Source of the DNA: Xanthomonas sp. DAR 35659
GTDB taxonomy: Bacteria > Pseudomonadota > Gammaproteobacteria > Xanthomonadales > Xanthomonadaceae
Direction of reading: 5' to 3'
Assembly: GCF_041242975.1 (NCBI RefSeq)
Contig: NZ_CP162488.1
Coordinates: 5,322,001-5,386,000 of the forward strand
DNA length: 64,000 nt
Shown: piece after piece, positions 26,296 to 33,529 of the stretch
Layout of the letters: every line of letters starts with the position of its first letter
How positions within the stretch are numbered: the stretch's first letter is position 1
Notes under the pieces: model-generated
Told to the model about the DNA's origin: nothing
What the model saw: only the letters and a program-made list of their open reading frames with translations
The model's database searches: none
Translations under genes and position numbers: made by a program

Positions 26296-26811
26296 AACAG
26301 GGGGACAGATCTATGAGACTTGCGGCAGCGATTCTGGCATCGGCGTTCCTTCTGGTCGGCTGCAACAGCGGCGGCCCGTCACTTGTTCCTGCGCCGGCGC
26401 CGGAGTTCGATCTCCGCGACTTCGTCGTTGCCGAGGAGCGCACTGACGCCACTGAGTACTCGAAGGCATACAACACCTTCAAGGGCACAGGCACGCTTGT
26501 AGCCCGAAATGTGGCTCCGGAACGCGACCTCTTTGTTCTCCTGGAGGCCCGCGACCAAACGGCCGGCGCAGACGCGGAACCCGCGCTTGTCCCGGTTATG
26601 TTCCGCGGCGGTGTTGGTAAGGTCGAGGTCTCAAAGAGCAAATACGGGGAGATGAGCACGCGCCCGAGCTACGACTGGCGTGTCCGTGGCTGGGTAGAGC
26701 TCAACAAAGCAAAGATCAGCGTGGCGGGCGGGCCAGCCAAGTGATACGCGGGCTGTTGCCTAACAGTTCGTCCAAGCCGACGCCGCTTCGCGGCGCGGCT
26801 TAATTCAGGAG
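26290..26811 (+). mobile_element. integron gene cassette 3
   Basis: It begins GTTAGGCAACAG and ends at attC3, whose first bases CTGTTGCCTAAC are the exact reverse complement. It carries one lipoprotein gene with higher GC than cassettes 1, 2 and 4, suggesting a different source. Confidence 0.88.
26313..26744 (+). CDS. cassette-borne lipoprotein
   Basis: A 143-residue predicted lipoprotein: signal M-R-L-A-A-A-I-L-A-S-A-F with lipobox L-V-G-C and acylated cysteine at residue 17. The mature part has a short proline-rich linker, then a beta-rich domain (K-G-T-G-T-L-V-A-R-N and W-R-V-R-G-W-V-E-L). The ATG at 26313 follows a GGGGGA ribosome site. I do not recognise the family. Lipoproteins are a common class among integron cassettes. 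Confidence 0.72.
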   Translation: MRLAAAILASAFLLVGCNSGGPSLVPAPAPEFDLRDFVVAEERTDATEYSKAYNTFKGTGTLVARNVAPERDLFVLLEARDQTAGADAEPALVPVMFRGGVGKVEVSKSKYGEMSTRPSYDWRVRGWVELNKAKISVAGGPAK

Positions 26812-26817
26812 TTAGAC
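26758..26817. repeat. attC3 recombination site
   Basis: A 60-base site with consensus cores GCCTAAC and GTTAGAC. The arms AAGCCGACGCCGC and GCGGCGCGGCTT pair with one extrahelical base. This is the most canonical of the four sites. Confidence 0.92.
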
Positions 26818-27336
26818 ATGTGGAGCAAAGTCGCCGGATTCTTCACTTCTCGCCAAGAGCCACTTAGTGATGGCTGGGTGCGCGCCCATTGCACACCGAT
26901 GGGATTACCTGATCTACAAGCGCGCTTTGCGAGCCACGGAGAGGCACTTGTTTTTCACTGCACTGACCCAGAGTCAGCTAATCTAATCATTAAGCGTGGC
27001 GCAATCTTTGGTGAGGACGTGGTGGCTTCAGCTCACTTCCATCCCGATCCTCTCAAGACGCCCAAGCAGGCTAAGGCTACAGGCTGTCTCTTGGGATTCG
27101 TATGGCTTGGCAAACAAAGAACCGTTAACCTCGCCATGGACCCCTCGACGCATTTGGATCAGTCTCCATTTTTTCTTGTACACGTTCCAAACTCCGCAGG
27201 AAGCGCCAAAATTTGGGAGTCAAGGATCTATCCAGGCACCACGGCAGGTTTGCAGCTAGTCCACTTCGCCGACAAACGGGGCGGCTTCCTACTTTCCGAG
27301 CCTCAATCAATTTCAGTGATACGGCCACATGTCTAA
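26818..27336 (+). CDS. cassette 4 protein of unknown function
   Basis: A 172-residue soluble protein. The ATG begins directly after the GTTAGAC core and the stop codon TAA lies inside the left core of attC4, so the gene fills its cassette completely. There is no usual ribosome site, so translation may depend on the previous transcript or start internally. The segment A-L-V-F-H-C-T-D-P-E-S-A-N-L-I-I-K-R-G distantly recalls the opening strand-helix of ADP-ribosyltransferase-like proteins, followed by a histidine-containing loop (S-A-H-F-H-P-D). This resemblance is weak and untested. Confidence 0.65.
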   Translation: MWSKVAGFFTSRQEPLSDGWVRAHCTPMGLPDLQARFASHGEALVFHCTDPESANLIIKRGAIFGEDVVASAHFHPDPLKTPKQAKATGCLLGFVWLGKQRTVNLAMDPSTHLDQSPFFLVHVPNSAGSAKIWESRIYPGTTAGLQLVHFADKRGGFLLSEPQSISVIRPHV

Positions 27337-27380
27337 CAATTCAAGCCGATGCCTTCGGCGCGGCTTAGCTCAGGCGATGG
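27331..27380. repeat. attC4, truncated and degenerate
   Basis: The left core GTCTAAC and the arms AAGCCGATGCC/GGCGCGGCTT are kept, but the site is about ten bases shorter than the others and its right core has decayed. It marks the right end of the array. Confidence 0.75.
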
Positions 27381-27869
27381 AGCACGATCGAAACGTCATC
27401 CCGGCGCCACCCCCGGCGTCCCTCGGCGCAGACGACACAGCGCTGCTGACGCGTCGCGCAATCAATGCATGTCTTCCAGACACTTGCAGTAGTTCTTGCT
27501 TGTATCGCCGCCTTGACCGTTCCAGATTGCGCCGCACAGCGTACAGCTGCGGAAAGAGCGGTTGAGTTCAGCCCCTTTGCAGGCTTGCGAGCAAAAGAGC
27601 GTATCTCCTTGAGACGCCATGTCGACCCCCATCCTGCGTCGATGATTGGCGAGCCACGGCCGGCGATGCTTCGCCAAAAGGAGCAGCACCCCATACCCGA
27701 CGGTCACCCCCGTCGGCGCCACCTCGCTGTGCGGATTCCAGTTCGAGATCAAGGTGATCGCAACGCCGCCCGCGCTACGGTAGCGGGCGAACCCGAAAAC
27801 TGGGTGCCGAACAGCAGCGATGCACGCACCGCGTACGGACGCGATCAGGGCGATGCCGCTCGCCCTGGC
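27381..27869. other. region right of the cassette array, no assured gene
   Basis: Two overlapping leftward frames (27365-27694 and 27462-27752) and one rightward frame with a signal-like start at 27465 compete here, and none is convincing. The leftward frame at 27462-27752 contains a cysteine pattern (F-C-S-Q-A-C-K-G, then C-T-L-C-G, then Y-C-K-C) that might be a small zinc-binding protein starting at the internal ATG near 27621. The leftward frame ending at 27365 finishes D-D-V-S-I-V-L, like the end of some PP2C phosphatases. These may be decayed cassette genes. Confidence 0.4.
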
Positions 27870-28232
27870 TCACCCCTCAGCCGGCCACTCGCGAAAATTC
27901 ACGCACACCGTGGTCTTGTCCAGCATCGCGAATTCGCGCGAGCCCCAGGGCCTGAGCGCGACGGTGTTGCAGTTCGGATGCAGCAGGTGCGGCACGCGTG
28001 TGGACATTTCCTTGTAGATCGCATCGACGTCGTCGGTCTCGATGCTCAGCTCCGGACGGTCCTTCGCCGCCCACTCGGGGTTCTCGACCAGATAGGCCTT
28101 GGCGCCGTCGCGCGCGACCACGGCCATCGTGGTGTCCTGGTACAGGACCGCGAAACCCAGGCCGTCGACGAAGAAGTCGAGCCCGTCCTGGAGGCGTTCG
28201 TAGAAGATCTTCGGGATCAGGTTCTTGAACAT
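27870..28232 (-). CDS. VOC-family (glyoxalase-like) protein
   Basis: A 120-residue protein of the vicinal-oxygen-chelate fold, one beta-alpha-beta-beta-beta module pair. Typical elements are the opening P-K-I-F-Y-E-R-L, the strand A-V-L-Y-Q-D-T-T-M-A-V-V, E-L-S-I-E-T-D-D-V-D-A-I-Y and the closing G-S-R-E-F-A-M-L-D. The ATG at 28232 has GAGG upstream; the longer frame to 28403 is not protein-like. Metal-binding and substrate roles are unknown. It lies alone, pointing back towards the cassette array. Confidence 0.82.
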   Translation of the reverse strand: MFKNLIPKIFYERLQDGLDFFVDGLGFAVLYQDTTMAVVARDGAKAYLVENPEWAAKDRPELSIETDDVDAIYKEMSTRVPHLLHPNCNTVALRPWGSREFAMLDKTTVCVNFREWPAEG

Positions 28233-28445
28233 GGCAGCGCCTCGGTCGAGGCAGGAGTGTCGCACACCCCATCTGTTGACGCTGGCACGCGGGCCACGCC
28301 GATGCGGCTGGGCGATGCGGTCGAAGGCGCCGCATCGAAGCCGAGCTAGATGCAGGCTGTATTTCCGGTTGCTATGCTGCGCCGGCCATATGCGGTTTTT
28401 CATGCGCCGCTAAGCAACATCGCATCTTTACTCTCGACGAATGAC

Positions 28446-28715
28446 ATGACGCAATCCACGGTCTGGGTGTTCTGCGGTCCGAAGGCCGCGTTTCCTTCCG
28501 GCGTGTTCTGGAGCAAGGATCAGGCGCAGGCCTGGATCGTCGCCAACCGGCTCAGCGGGACGCTCACCGAGTATCCAGTCGGTGTCAGCACCTACGAGTG
28601 GGCGGTCGGCGAAGGCCTGTTCCGGCCCAGCAAGCCGGAGCATCGGCAACCCGCTTTCATCCAGACCTTTTCCTGTGCCGCCCAGGCGCATCAGCATTAC
28701 GAAGATGGCCAGTAG
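28446..28715 (+). CDS. small DUF7710-like protein
   Basis: An 89-residue protein resembling a widespread small family of unknown function: T-V-W-V-F-C-G near the start, F-P-S-G-V-F, A-W-I-V-A-N-R-L-S-G-T-L-T-E-Y-P and S-T-Y-E-W-A. The ATG at 28446 is chosen since the frame upstream is not protein-like; a longer start at 28350 exists. The family name is from memory and should be checked. It may be cotranscribed with the next gene (86-base gap). Confidence 0.6.
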   Translation: MTQSTVWVFCGPKAAFPSGVFWSKDQAQAWIVANRLSGTLTEYPVGVSTYEWAVGEGLFRPSKPEHRQPAFIQTFSCAAQAHQHYEDGQ

Positions 28716-28801
28716 TGCAGCTGGAAGCATCGGGACGTGCGTGCCTGCGCGTCCGTGCGCCATCGCGCCGGAGCGCGAAGATCGACCGACAGGACATCCC
28801 T

Positions 28802-29080
28802 ATGGGATATGAGTATCAGTTGACGTTCTCCTGTGCCGACACGCAACAGATCCGCCGCGCCCTCGGCCAGGTGCCCGGCGCCGCGCCAGACGATCCAAAC
28901 GCGGCCAGGATCGCGTACCGCCTCGCTGGCGATCCCGGCCAGATGCCGGAAGCGATCATGTACTGCGAAGAAAACGGGCTGTATTACTGCGCGAATACGA
29001 CCGAAGGCCTGCGCTATCTCGGCATCGTGATCAGCCGGTTGACGGGCACGTTCGGCACCGTCGCGGTCTCGGAACTCTAA
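28802..29080 (+). CDS. small hypothetical protein
   Basis: A 92-residue protein of mixed alpha/beta appearance (Y-E-Y-Q-L-T-F-S-C-A-D-T at the N-terminus, G-L-Y-Y-C-A-N-T in the middle). The ATG at 28802 has AGGAC upstream. No signal peptide or membrane segment is present. I recognise no family. Confidence 0.6.
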   Translation: MGYEYQLTFSCADTQQIRRALGQVPGAAPDDPNAARIAYRLAGDPGQMPEAIMYCEENGLYYCANTTEGLRYLGIVISRLTGTFGTVAVSEL

Positions 29081-29143
29081 ACGGGTGCTCGCGATGTCGC
29101 GCGACCGCTTCCACGCGGCCGGCTTCCGCGGAAATACCGATAT

Positions 29144-30607
29144 CTACACCATCGAGAGCGCGCGCGCGACGCCCGCCGCGCCGCCATCGCCCAGCGCGAC
29201 GTAGGCGCTGCGCAGCGCTTGGACGAAGCGCGCATCGCCCGACAGCGGCGCGAACACCACCTCCAGCGCGATGAACGCCGCCACGTCATGAACTGCCTCG
29301 CCGGTCGCGCGTCGCCCGATCCCGTGCAGCGCCTCGGCCATGGGATCGACCAGCGTCACGCCATCGCGCGCCTGTCGCCGCACGAACTGCATCCACGCCG
29401 CGATCGGCAGGCACAGCCGATCGATGCGGCGGCCAGCGGCCAGGGCGTCGGCGATGGTGCCGAGCAGGCGCACCGGCAGCTTCTGCGAGCCGTCCCAGGC
29501 GATCTGTGCCAGGCGGTGGGCGATGGCGGGATTGCGGAAGCGGGCAAGGATGGCGCCGGTGTAGTGCTGCGGGTCGAAGCCGGGCATCGGCTGCACGGTG
29601 GGGGCGATGTCCTCGCGCATCAGCGCTTCGACGAACGCGGCCAGTTGCGGGTGACGCATCGCGTCGACGACGGTGTCCAGGCCGAGCAGCGACCCCAGGT
29701 AGGCCAGCGTGGAGTGTGGGCCATTGAGCAGGCGCAGCTTGGCGCGATCGAAGCCGGCGATGTCGTCGCTGAGGGTGACGCCGGCGCGCTCGAAGGCGGG
29801 GCGGCCGTTGCAGAAGCGGTCTTCGATCACCCACTGGCTGTAGCGCTCGCGCTGGATCGGCCAGGCGTCGTGGCAACCGAGTTGCGCTGCGACGCGCTCG
29901 CGCAGGGCGTCGTCGCTGGCCGGGGTGATGCTGTCGACCATCGAGCAGGGGAACGCGGCTTCGTTTTCGATCCAAGCCGCCAGCGCCGGGTCGAGGGCGT
30001 GCGCGAACTGCAGCACGGCGCGGCGCAGCTTGCCGCCGTTGTCCGGCAGGTTGTCGCAACTGAGCATCGTGTACGGCGCCAGCCCCAGGCGCAGGCGCGC
30101 GCGCAGGCCGGCGACCAGGTAGCCGATGGCGCTGCGCGGGGCGTGCGGGGTGGCGAGGTCGTGGACGATGTCCGGATGGGCGAAGTCGAGATGGTCGCCC
30201 GCCAGGCAGTAGCCCTTCTCGGTGACGGTGAGGGTGACCAGGCGCACTGCCGGGTCGGCCAGGCGGGCGAGCACGGCAGGCTGTTCGTCCTGCGCGCACA
30301 GCACTTCGCGGATGGCGCCGATGGTCCGTAGCTGCGGGGGTTCGTCGAGCAGGGCCAGGGTGTAGAGGCTGTCCTGCGGCCGCAGGGCATCGCGCACCTG
30401 CGGGCTGTGCAGGGAGACGGCACTGATCGCCCACTCTGGTTCGTCGGCAAGCAGGGCGTCGAGGTAGACCGCCTGGTGGGCGCGGTGGAAGGCGCCGGTG
30501 CCGAGGTGGACGATGCCGATGCGCAGGCGGTCCAGGGCGTAGCTCGGGCGCGCGATGGTGGGGGGCAGGTTGGGGAGTGCGGCGGCGGTGAGGCGTGAGT
30601 CGGTCAC
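29144..30607 (-). CDS. uxuB: fructuronate reductase / mannitol dehydrogenase family protein
   Basis: A 487-residue polyol dehydrogenase. In this locus it is expected to reduce D-fructuronate to D-mannonate with NADH. The nucleotide-binding G-T-G-A-F-H-R-A-H and the catalytic-lysine segment K-L-R-L-L-N-G-P-H-S-T are intact. The family signature around M-V-D is M-V-D-S-I-T-P here; most relatives have arginine after the aspartate. The start is inferred to be the GTG at 30607, because residues further upstream come from a REP element. It is last in the leftward run behind the GH3 gene, separated by a strong hairpin. Confidence 0.9.
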   Translation of the reverse strand: MTDSRLTAAALPNLPPTIARPSYALDRLRIGIVHLGTGAFHRAHQAVYLDALLADEPEWAISAVSLHSPQVRDALRPQDSLYTLALLDEPPQLRTIGAIREVLCAQDEQPAVLARLADPAVRLVTLTVTEKGYCLAGDHLDFAHPDIVHDLATPHAPRSAIGYLVAGLRARLRLGLAPYTMLSCDNLPDNGGKLRRAVLQFAHALDPALAAWIENEAAFPCSMVDSITPASDDALRERVAAQLGCHDAWPIQRERYSQWVIEDRFCNGRPAFERAGVTLSDDIAGFDRAKLRLLNGPHSTLAYLGSLLGLDTVVDAMRHPQLAAFVEALMREDIAPTVQPMPGFDPQHYTGAILARFRNPAIAHRLAQIAWDGSQKLPVRLLGTIADALAAGRRIDRLCLPIAAWMQFVRRQARDGVTLVDPMAEALHGIGRRATGEAVHDVAAFIALEVVFAPLSGDARFVQALRSAYVALGDGGAAGVARALSMV

Positions 30608-30655
30608 GGGCGATCCAGGAAGGCGATTTCGGTGTGCGGCATGGTCGGTAAGGCG

Positions 30656-30679
30656 GTCGCGGCTGAAGCCGCTCCTACA
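30656..30679. repeat. REP element copy 3
   Basis: An exact copy of the 24-base REP palindrome, between the uxuB start and the hairpin that follows the GH3 gene. It lies in the message between these two genes. Confidence 0.85.
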
Positions 30680-30751
30680 GGGAATCGGGGGGCCGGGTGC
30701 ATGATGGCAGCGTAAGTGGGGGTCGATTTCGTCCGTCCATGCGCGCGCTTC

Positions 30752-30782
30752 GGTGGCGCGCGCTTGGACAGCGCGCGCCACC
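30752..30782 (-). terminator. strong intercistronic hairpin after the GH3 gene
   Basis: A perfect 12-base-pair stem (GGTGGCGCGCGC with GCGCGCGCCACC, loop TTGGACA) begins eight bases past the GH3 stop on the leftward message. There is no U-run, so it is more likely a stabilising or attenuating structure than a simple terminator. It would set expression of uxuB apart from the genes above it. Confidence 0.5.
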
Positions 30783-30790
30783 GATCTCGA

Positions 30791-33526
30791 TCACCGCTGC
30801 GGCACCGCGGCCGACGGCTGCACGCTGAAGCGCTGGCGCACGCGCACGTCGCTGCTCGATGCGCCGACCTGCAGTTCGTAGTCGCCTGGGTCCACCACGT
30901 AGGCCTTGCGCGCTTCGTCGTAGATGCGCAGGTCGGTTTGCGGGGCAATGGCGAAACTCACTTCCCGGGTTTCGCCGGGTTGCAGGGCGATGCGCTGGAA
31001 GCCGCGCAGTTCCTTGGTGGCGCGTTCGCGTTGCGGCGCCACGGGTTGCAGGTACAGCTGCACCACTTCGTCGCCTGCGCGCTGGCCGGTGTTCTTCACC
31101 TTCAGCGTGGCATGCAGGCTGCCGTCGGCTGCGAGCTTGCTGCGGTCCAGGCGCAGGTCGGAATAGGCGAACCGGGTGTACGACAGGCCGTGCCCGAACG
31201 GGTACAGCGGGGTGCCGCCGAAGTAGCGATAGGTGCGGCCGCGCATGGCGTAGTCGTCGAACGCGGGAAGCTTCTCGCTTTCCTTGTAGAACGTCACCGG
31301 CAGGCGGCCGGCGGGGTTGGCGTCGCCGAACAGCACGTCGGCCACGGCGCTGCCGCCGCGTTGGCCGGGATACCAGGCCAGCAGGATCGCCGGCACGTGC
31401 TGCTGCGCCCAGTCGATGGCCAGCGCCGAGCCGGTGGTCAGCACCGCCACCACCGGCTTGCCGGTGCCGTGCAGGGCTTCGAGCAGGTCGCGCTGCGGCT
31501 TGGGCAGGCGCAGGTCGGTGCGGTCGCCGCCGGCGAAGCCGGGATAGTTGACCTTCATCTCCTCGCCTTCCACGTCGCCGGTCAGGCCGCCGACGAACAC
31601 CACCACGTCGGCGCTGCGCGCCGCATCCAGCGCCTCCTGCAGCGGCGGCTTGGCGCCGGGCTGGCGCCAGGCCAGGCGGATGCCCGCGTCGCGCTCGCCT
31701 TCGTAGTACTCCAGCCGCAGGTCGTAACTGCGGCCGGCCTCCAGCCGCACATCGACGCCGTCGGCATGCAGGCGGTCGCTGGCGCTCCAGCGGTCGATCA
31801 GGCGCTTGCCATCCAGATACAGGCGCACGCCGTCGTCGGCCGCGGTTTCCAGATGGTAGGTGCCGGTGGCCGGCGGCACCAGCTTGCCGCTCCAGCGGAT
31901 GCTGAAATTGTCGGCCGGGATGGCCTGGTCCGGACCGGCTTCGCCGCGGGCGAGCAGGTTGTCGGTGGGCGAGCCGCGGTCCCACTTGAAGCCGATCTGC
32001 GCATCGGTGCGCACCAGCGCCGGCGGGCCGGACAGGTCGCGATTGCGGAAGTACTCGCCGCGCAGGCCGCGCTCGGGCGAGTCGGCCGACGGGCGCAGGT
32101 ATTGCGGCTCGATCAACGGCGTGGCCGCGGGATCGTCGCGGCCTTCGACCAGGTCGGCGCCGCGTGCGTAGAGCACTTCGGCGTCGGGCGCCGCCTCGCG
32201 GATGCCCTGCAACACGGTGACCGGCGCGGCCGGCGTGCCGTAGTAGTTGCCAAGCAGCGCCATGGTGTCGTCGGCGGTGGGGCCGATCACCGCGATGCGC
32301 TTGAGCTTGGCGCGCGACAGCGGCAGCACGCCGTCGTTCTTCAGCAGCACCAGCGATTCGCGCGCGGTGCGCCGCGCCAGCGCGTCGTGCGCCGGCGATT
32401 GGTTGGCCGAGAGCGGAATCCGCGCCCAACGCAGCTGCTGCGGCGGGTCGAACATGCCCAGGCGCATGCGCGCGACCATCAGCTTCTGCAGCGCCTTGTC
32501 GACTTTGGCCTCGCTGATCAATCCCTTGCGCACCGCCGTCGGTAGCGTGGAGTATTCCTCGCCGCATTCCAGTTCGGTGCCGTGCTTCACCGCCAACGCG
32601 GCGGCCTCCTCGCGCGTGGCGACGATCTTGTGGTTCTTCCAAATGTCCACGATCGCCCAGCAGTCGGAGACCACGTAGCCGTCGAAGCCCCAGGTGTCGC
32701 GCAGCACGTCGCGCAGCAGGAACTTGCTGGCGCTGGCCGATTCGCCGTACACGCGGTTGTAGGCGCCCATCACCGCGTCCACCTTCCCTTCCTTGACCAG
32801 CGCCTCGAACGCCGGCAGGTAGGTCTCGTACAGGTCGCGCTGCGACGGGTGCGCGTCGAAGTGATGGCGGTCGGCCTCCGGGCCGCTGTGCACGGCGAAG
32901 TGCTTGGCGGTGGCGTCGAGCTTGCGGTAGGTCTCGCCCTGCGCGTTCTTCGGCGCGTCGTCGCCCTCGCCCTGCAGGCCCTGCACGAAGGTCACGCCCA
33001 TGCGCGCGGTGAGGAACGGATCCTCGCCGTAGGTCTCCTGGCCACGGCCCCAGCGCGGGTCGCGGAAGATGTTGATGTTCGGCGACCAGAAGGTCAGGCC
33101 CTGGTAGCGCGCGTGCTGGTCGCGGCGCAGGGCCTCGTGGTGCTTGGCGCGCGCCTCGTCGCTGATCGCGGTGGAGACGTCCTGCATCAGCGGCACGTCG
33201 AAGGTGGCCGCCATGCCGATCGCCTGCGGGAATACGGTGGCGCCGCCGGCGCGGGCCACGCCGTGCAGCGCCTCGTTCCACCAGTCGTAGGCCGGCACGC
33301 CCAGGCGCGGGATCGCCGGCGCGGCGTTCTGCATCTGCGCGGCTTTTTCCTCCAGGGTCATGCGCGACACCAGGTCGGCCGCGCGCTGTTCGAAACTGCG
33401 CTGGGTGTCCAGGTACGGCGGCGGCGCCTCGGCGGCGACCGCCGCGCACGGCGCCATGGCCAGCAGCAACGCCAGCGTCGCGACGCGGTGGCGCCGTCCC
33501 GTGTACGGCGCGGTCTCGATGTGCAT
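30791..33526 (-). CDS. GH3 beta-xylosidase/beta-glucosidase with PA14 insert
   Basis: A 911-residue exported enzyme, probably periplasmic, that would release xylose from xylo-oligosaccharides. After a signal peptide (cleavage near A-V-A-A, residue 32) come the GH3 N-terminal barrel with the nucleophile in V-V-S-D-C-W (Asp288), then the second alpha/beta domain starting R-E-S-L-V-L-L-K-N-D-G. A PA14 insert at about 475-620 (L-R-G-E-Y-F-R-N ... D-D-G-V-R-L-Y-L-D-G-K) and a C-terminal fibronectin-III-like domain follow. An AAGGAG site precedes the ATG. It is three bases downstream of the GH43 gene. Xylosidase rather than glucosidase activity is inferred from the locus. Confidence 0.93.
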   Translation of the reverse strand: MHIETAPYTGRRHRVATLALLLAMAPCAAVAAEAPPPYLDTQRSFEQRAADLVSRMTLEEKAAQMQNAAPAIPRLGVPAYDWWNEALHGVARAGGATVFPQAIGMAATFDVPLMQDVSTAISDEARAKHHEALRRDQHARYQGLTFWSPNINIFRDPRWGRGQETYGEDPFLTARMGVTFVQGLQGEGDDAPKNAQGETYRKLDATAKHFAVHSGPEADRHHFDAHPSQRDLYETYLPAFEALVKEGKVDAVMGAYNRVYGESASASKFLLRDVLRDTWGFDGYVVSDCWAIVDIWKNHKIVATREEAAALAVKHGTELECGEEYSTLPTAVRKGLISEAKVDKALQKLMVARMRLGMFDPPQQLRWARIPLSANQSPAHDALARRTARESLVLLKNDGVLPLSRAKLKRIAVIGPTADDTMALLGNYYGTPAAPVTVLQGIREAAPDAEVLYARGADLVEGRDDPAATPLIEPQYLRPSADSPERGLRGEYFRNRDLSGPPALVRTDAQIGFKWDRGSPTDNLLARGEAGPDQAIPADNFSIRWSGKLVPPATGTYHLETAADDGVRLYLDGKRLIDRWSASDRLHADGVDVRLEAGRSYDLRLEYYEGERDAGIRLAWRQPGAKPPLQEALDAARSADVVVFVGGLTGDVEGEEMKVNYPGFAGGDRTDLRLPKPQRDLLEALHGTGKPVVAVLTTGSALAIDWAQQHVPAILLAWYPGQRGGSAVADVLFGDANPAGRLPVTFYKESEKLPAFDDYAMRGRTYRYFGGTPLYPFGHGLSYTRFAYSDLRLDRSKLAADGSLHATLKVKNTGQRAGDEVVQLYLQPVAPQRERATKELRGFQRIALQPGETREVSFAIAPQTDLRIYDEARKAYVVDPGDYELQVGASSSDVRVRQRFSVQPSAAVPQR

Positions 33527-33529
33527 TGC

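Larger units (their letters stand above)
26812..27380 (+). mobile_element. integron gene cassette 4 (terminal)
   Basis: It begins GTTAGACATGTGG, the exact reverse complement of CCACATGTCTAAC at the start of attC4. The right end is degenerate: where GTTAGRC is expected, CGATGGAGC is found at about 27372-27380. The cassette is therefore probably fixed and can no longer excise by a standard reaction. It carries one gene. Confidence 0.8.

Noticed and set aside
27465-27600. Rightward frame beginning with a signal-peptide-like segment
   Set aside because: After about 50 residues it becomes Arg/His-rich noise and runs opposite the VOC gene.
27365-27694. Leftward frame ending in D-D-V-S-I-V-L, like the end of a PP2C phosphatase
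   Set aside because: Only about ten residues resemble the family and no upstream PP2C motifs are present; kept only as a comment on the gap.
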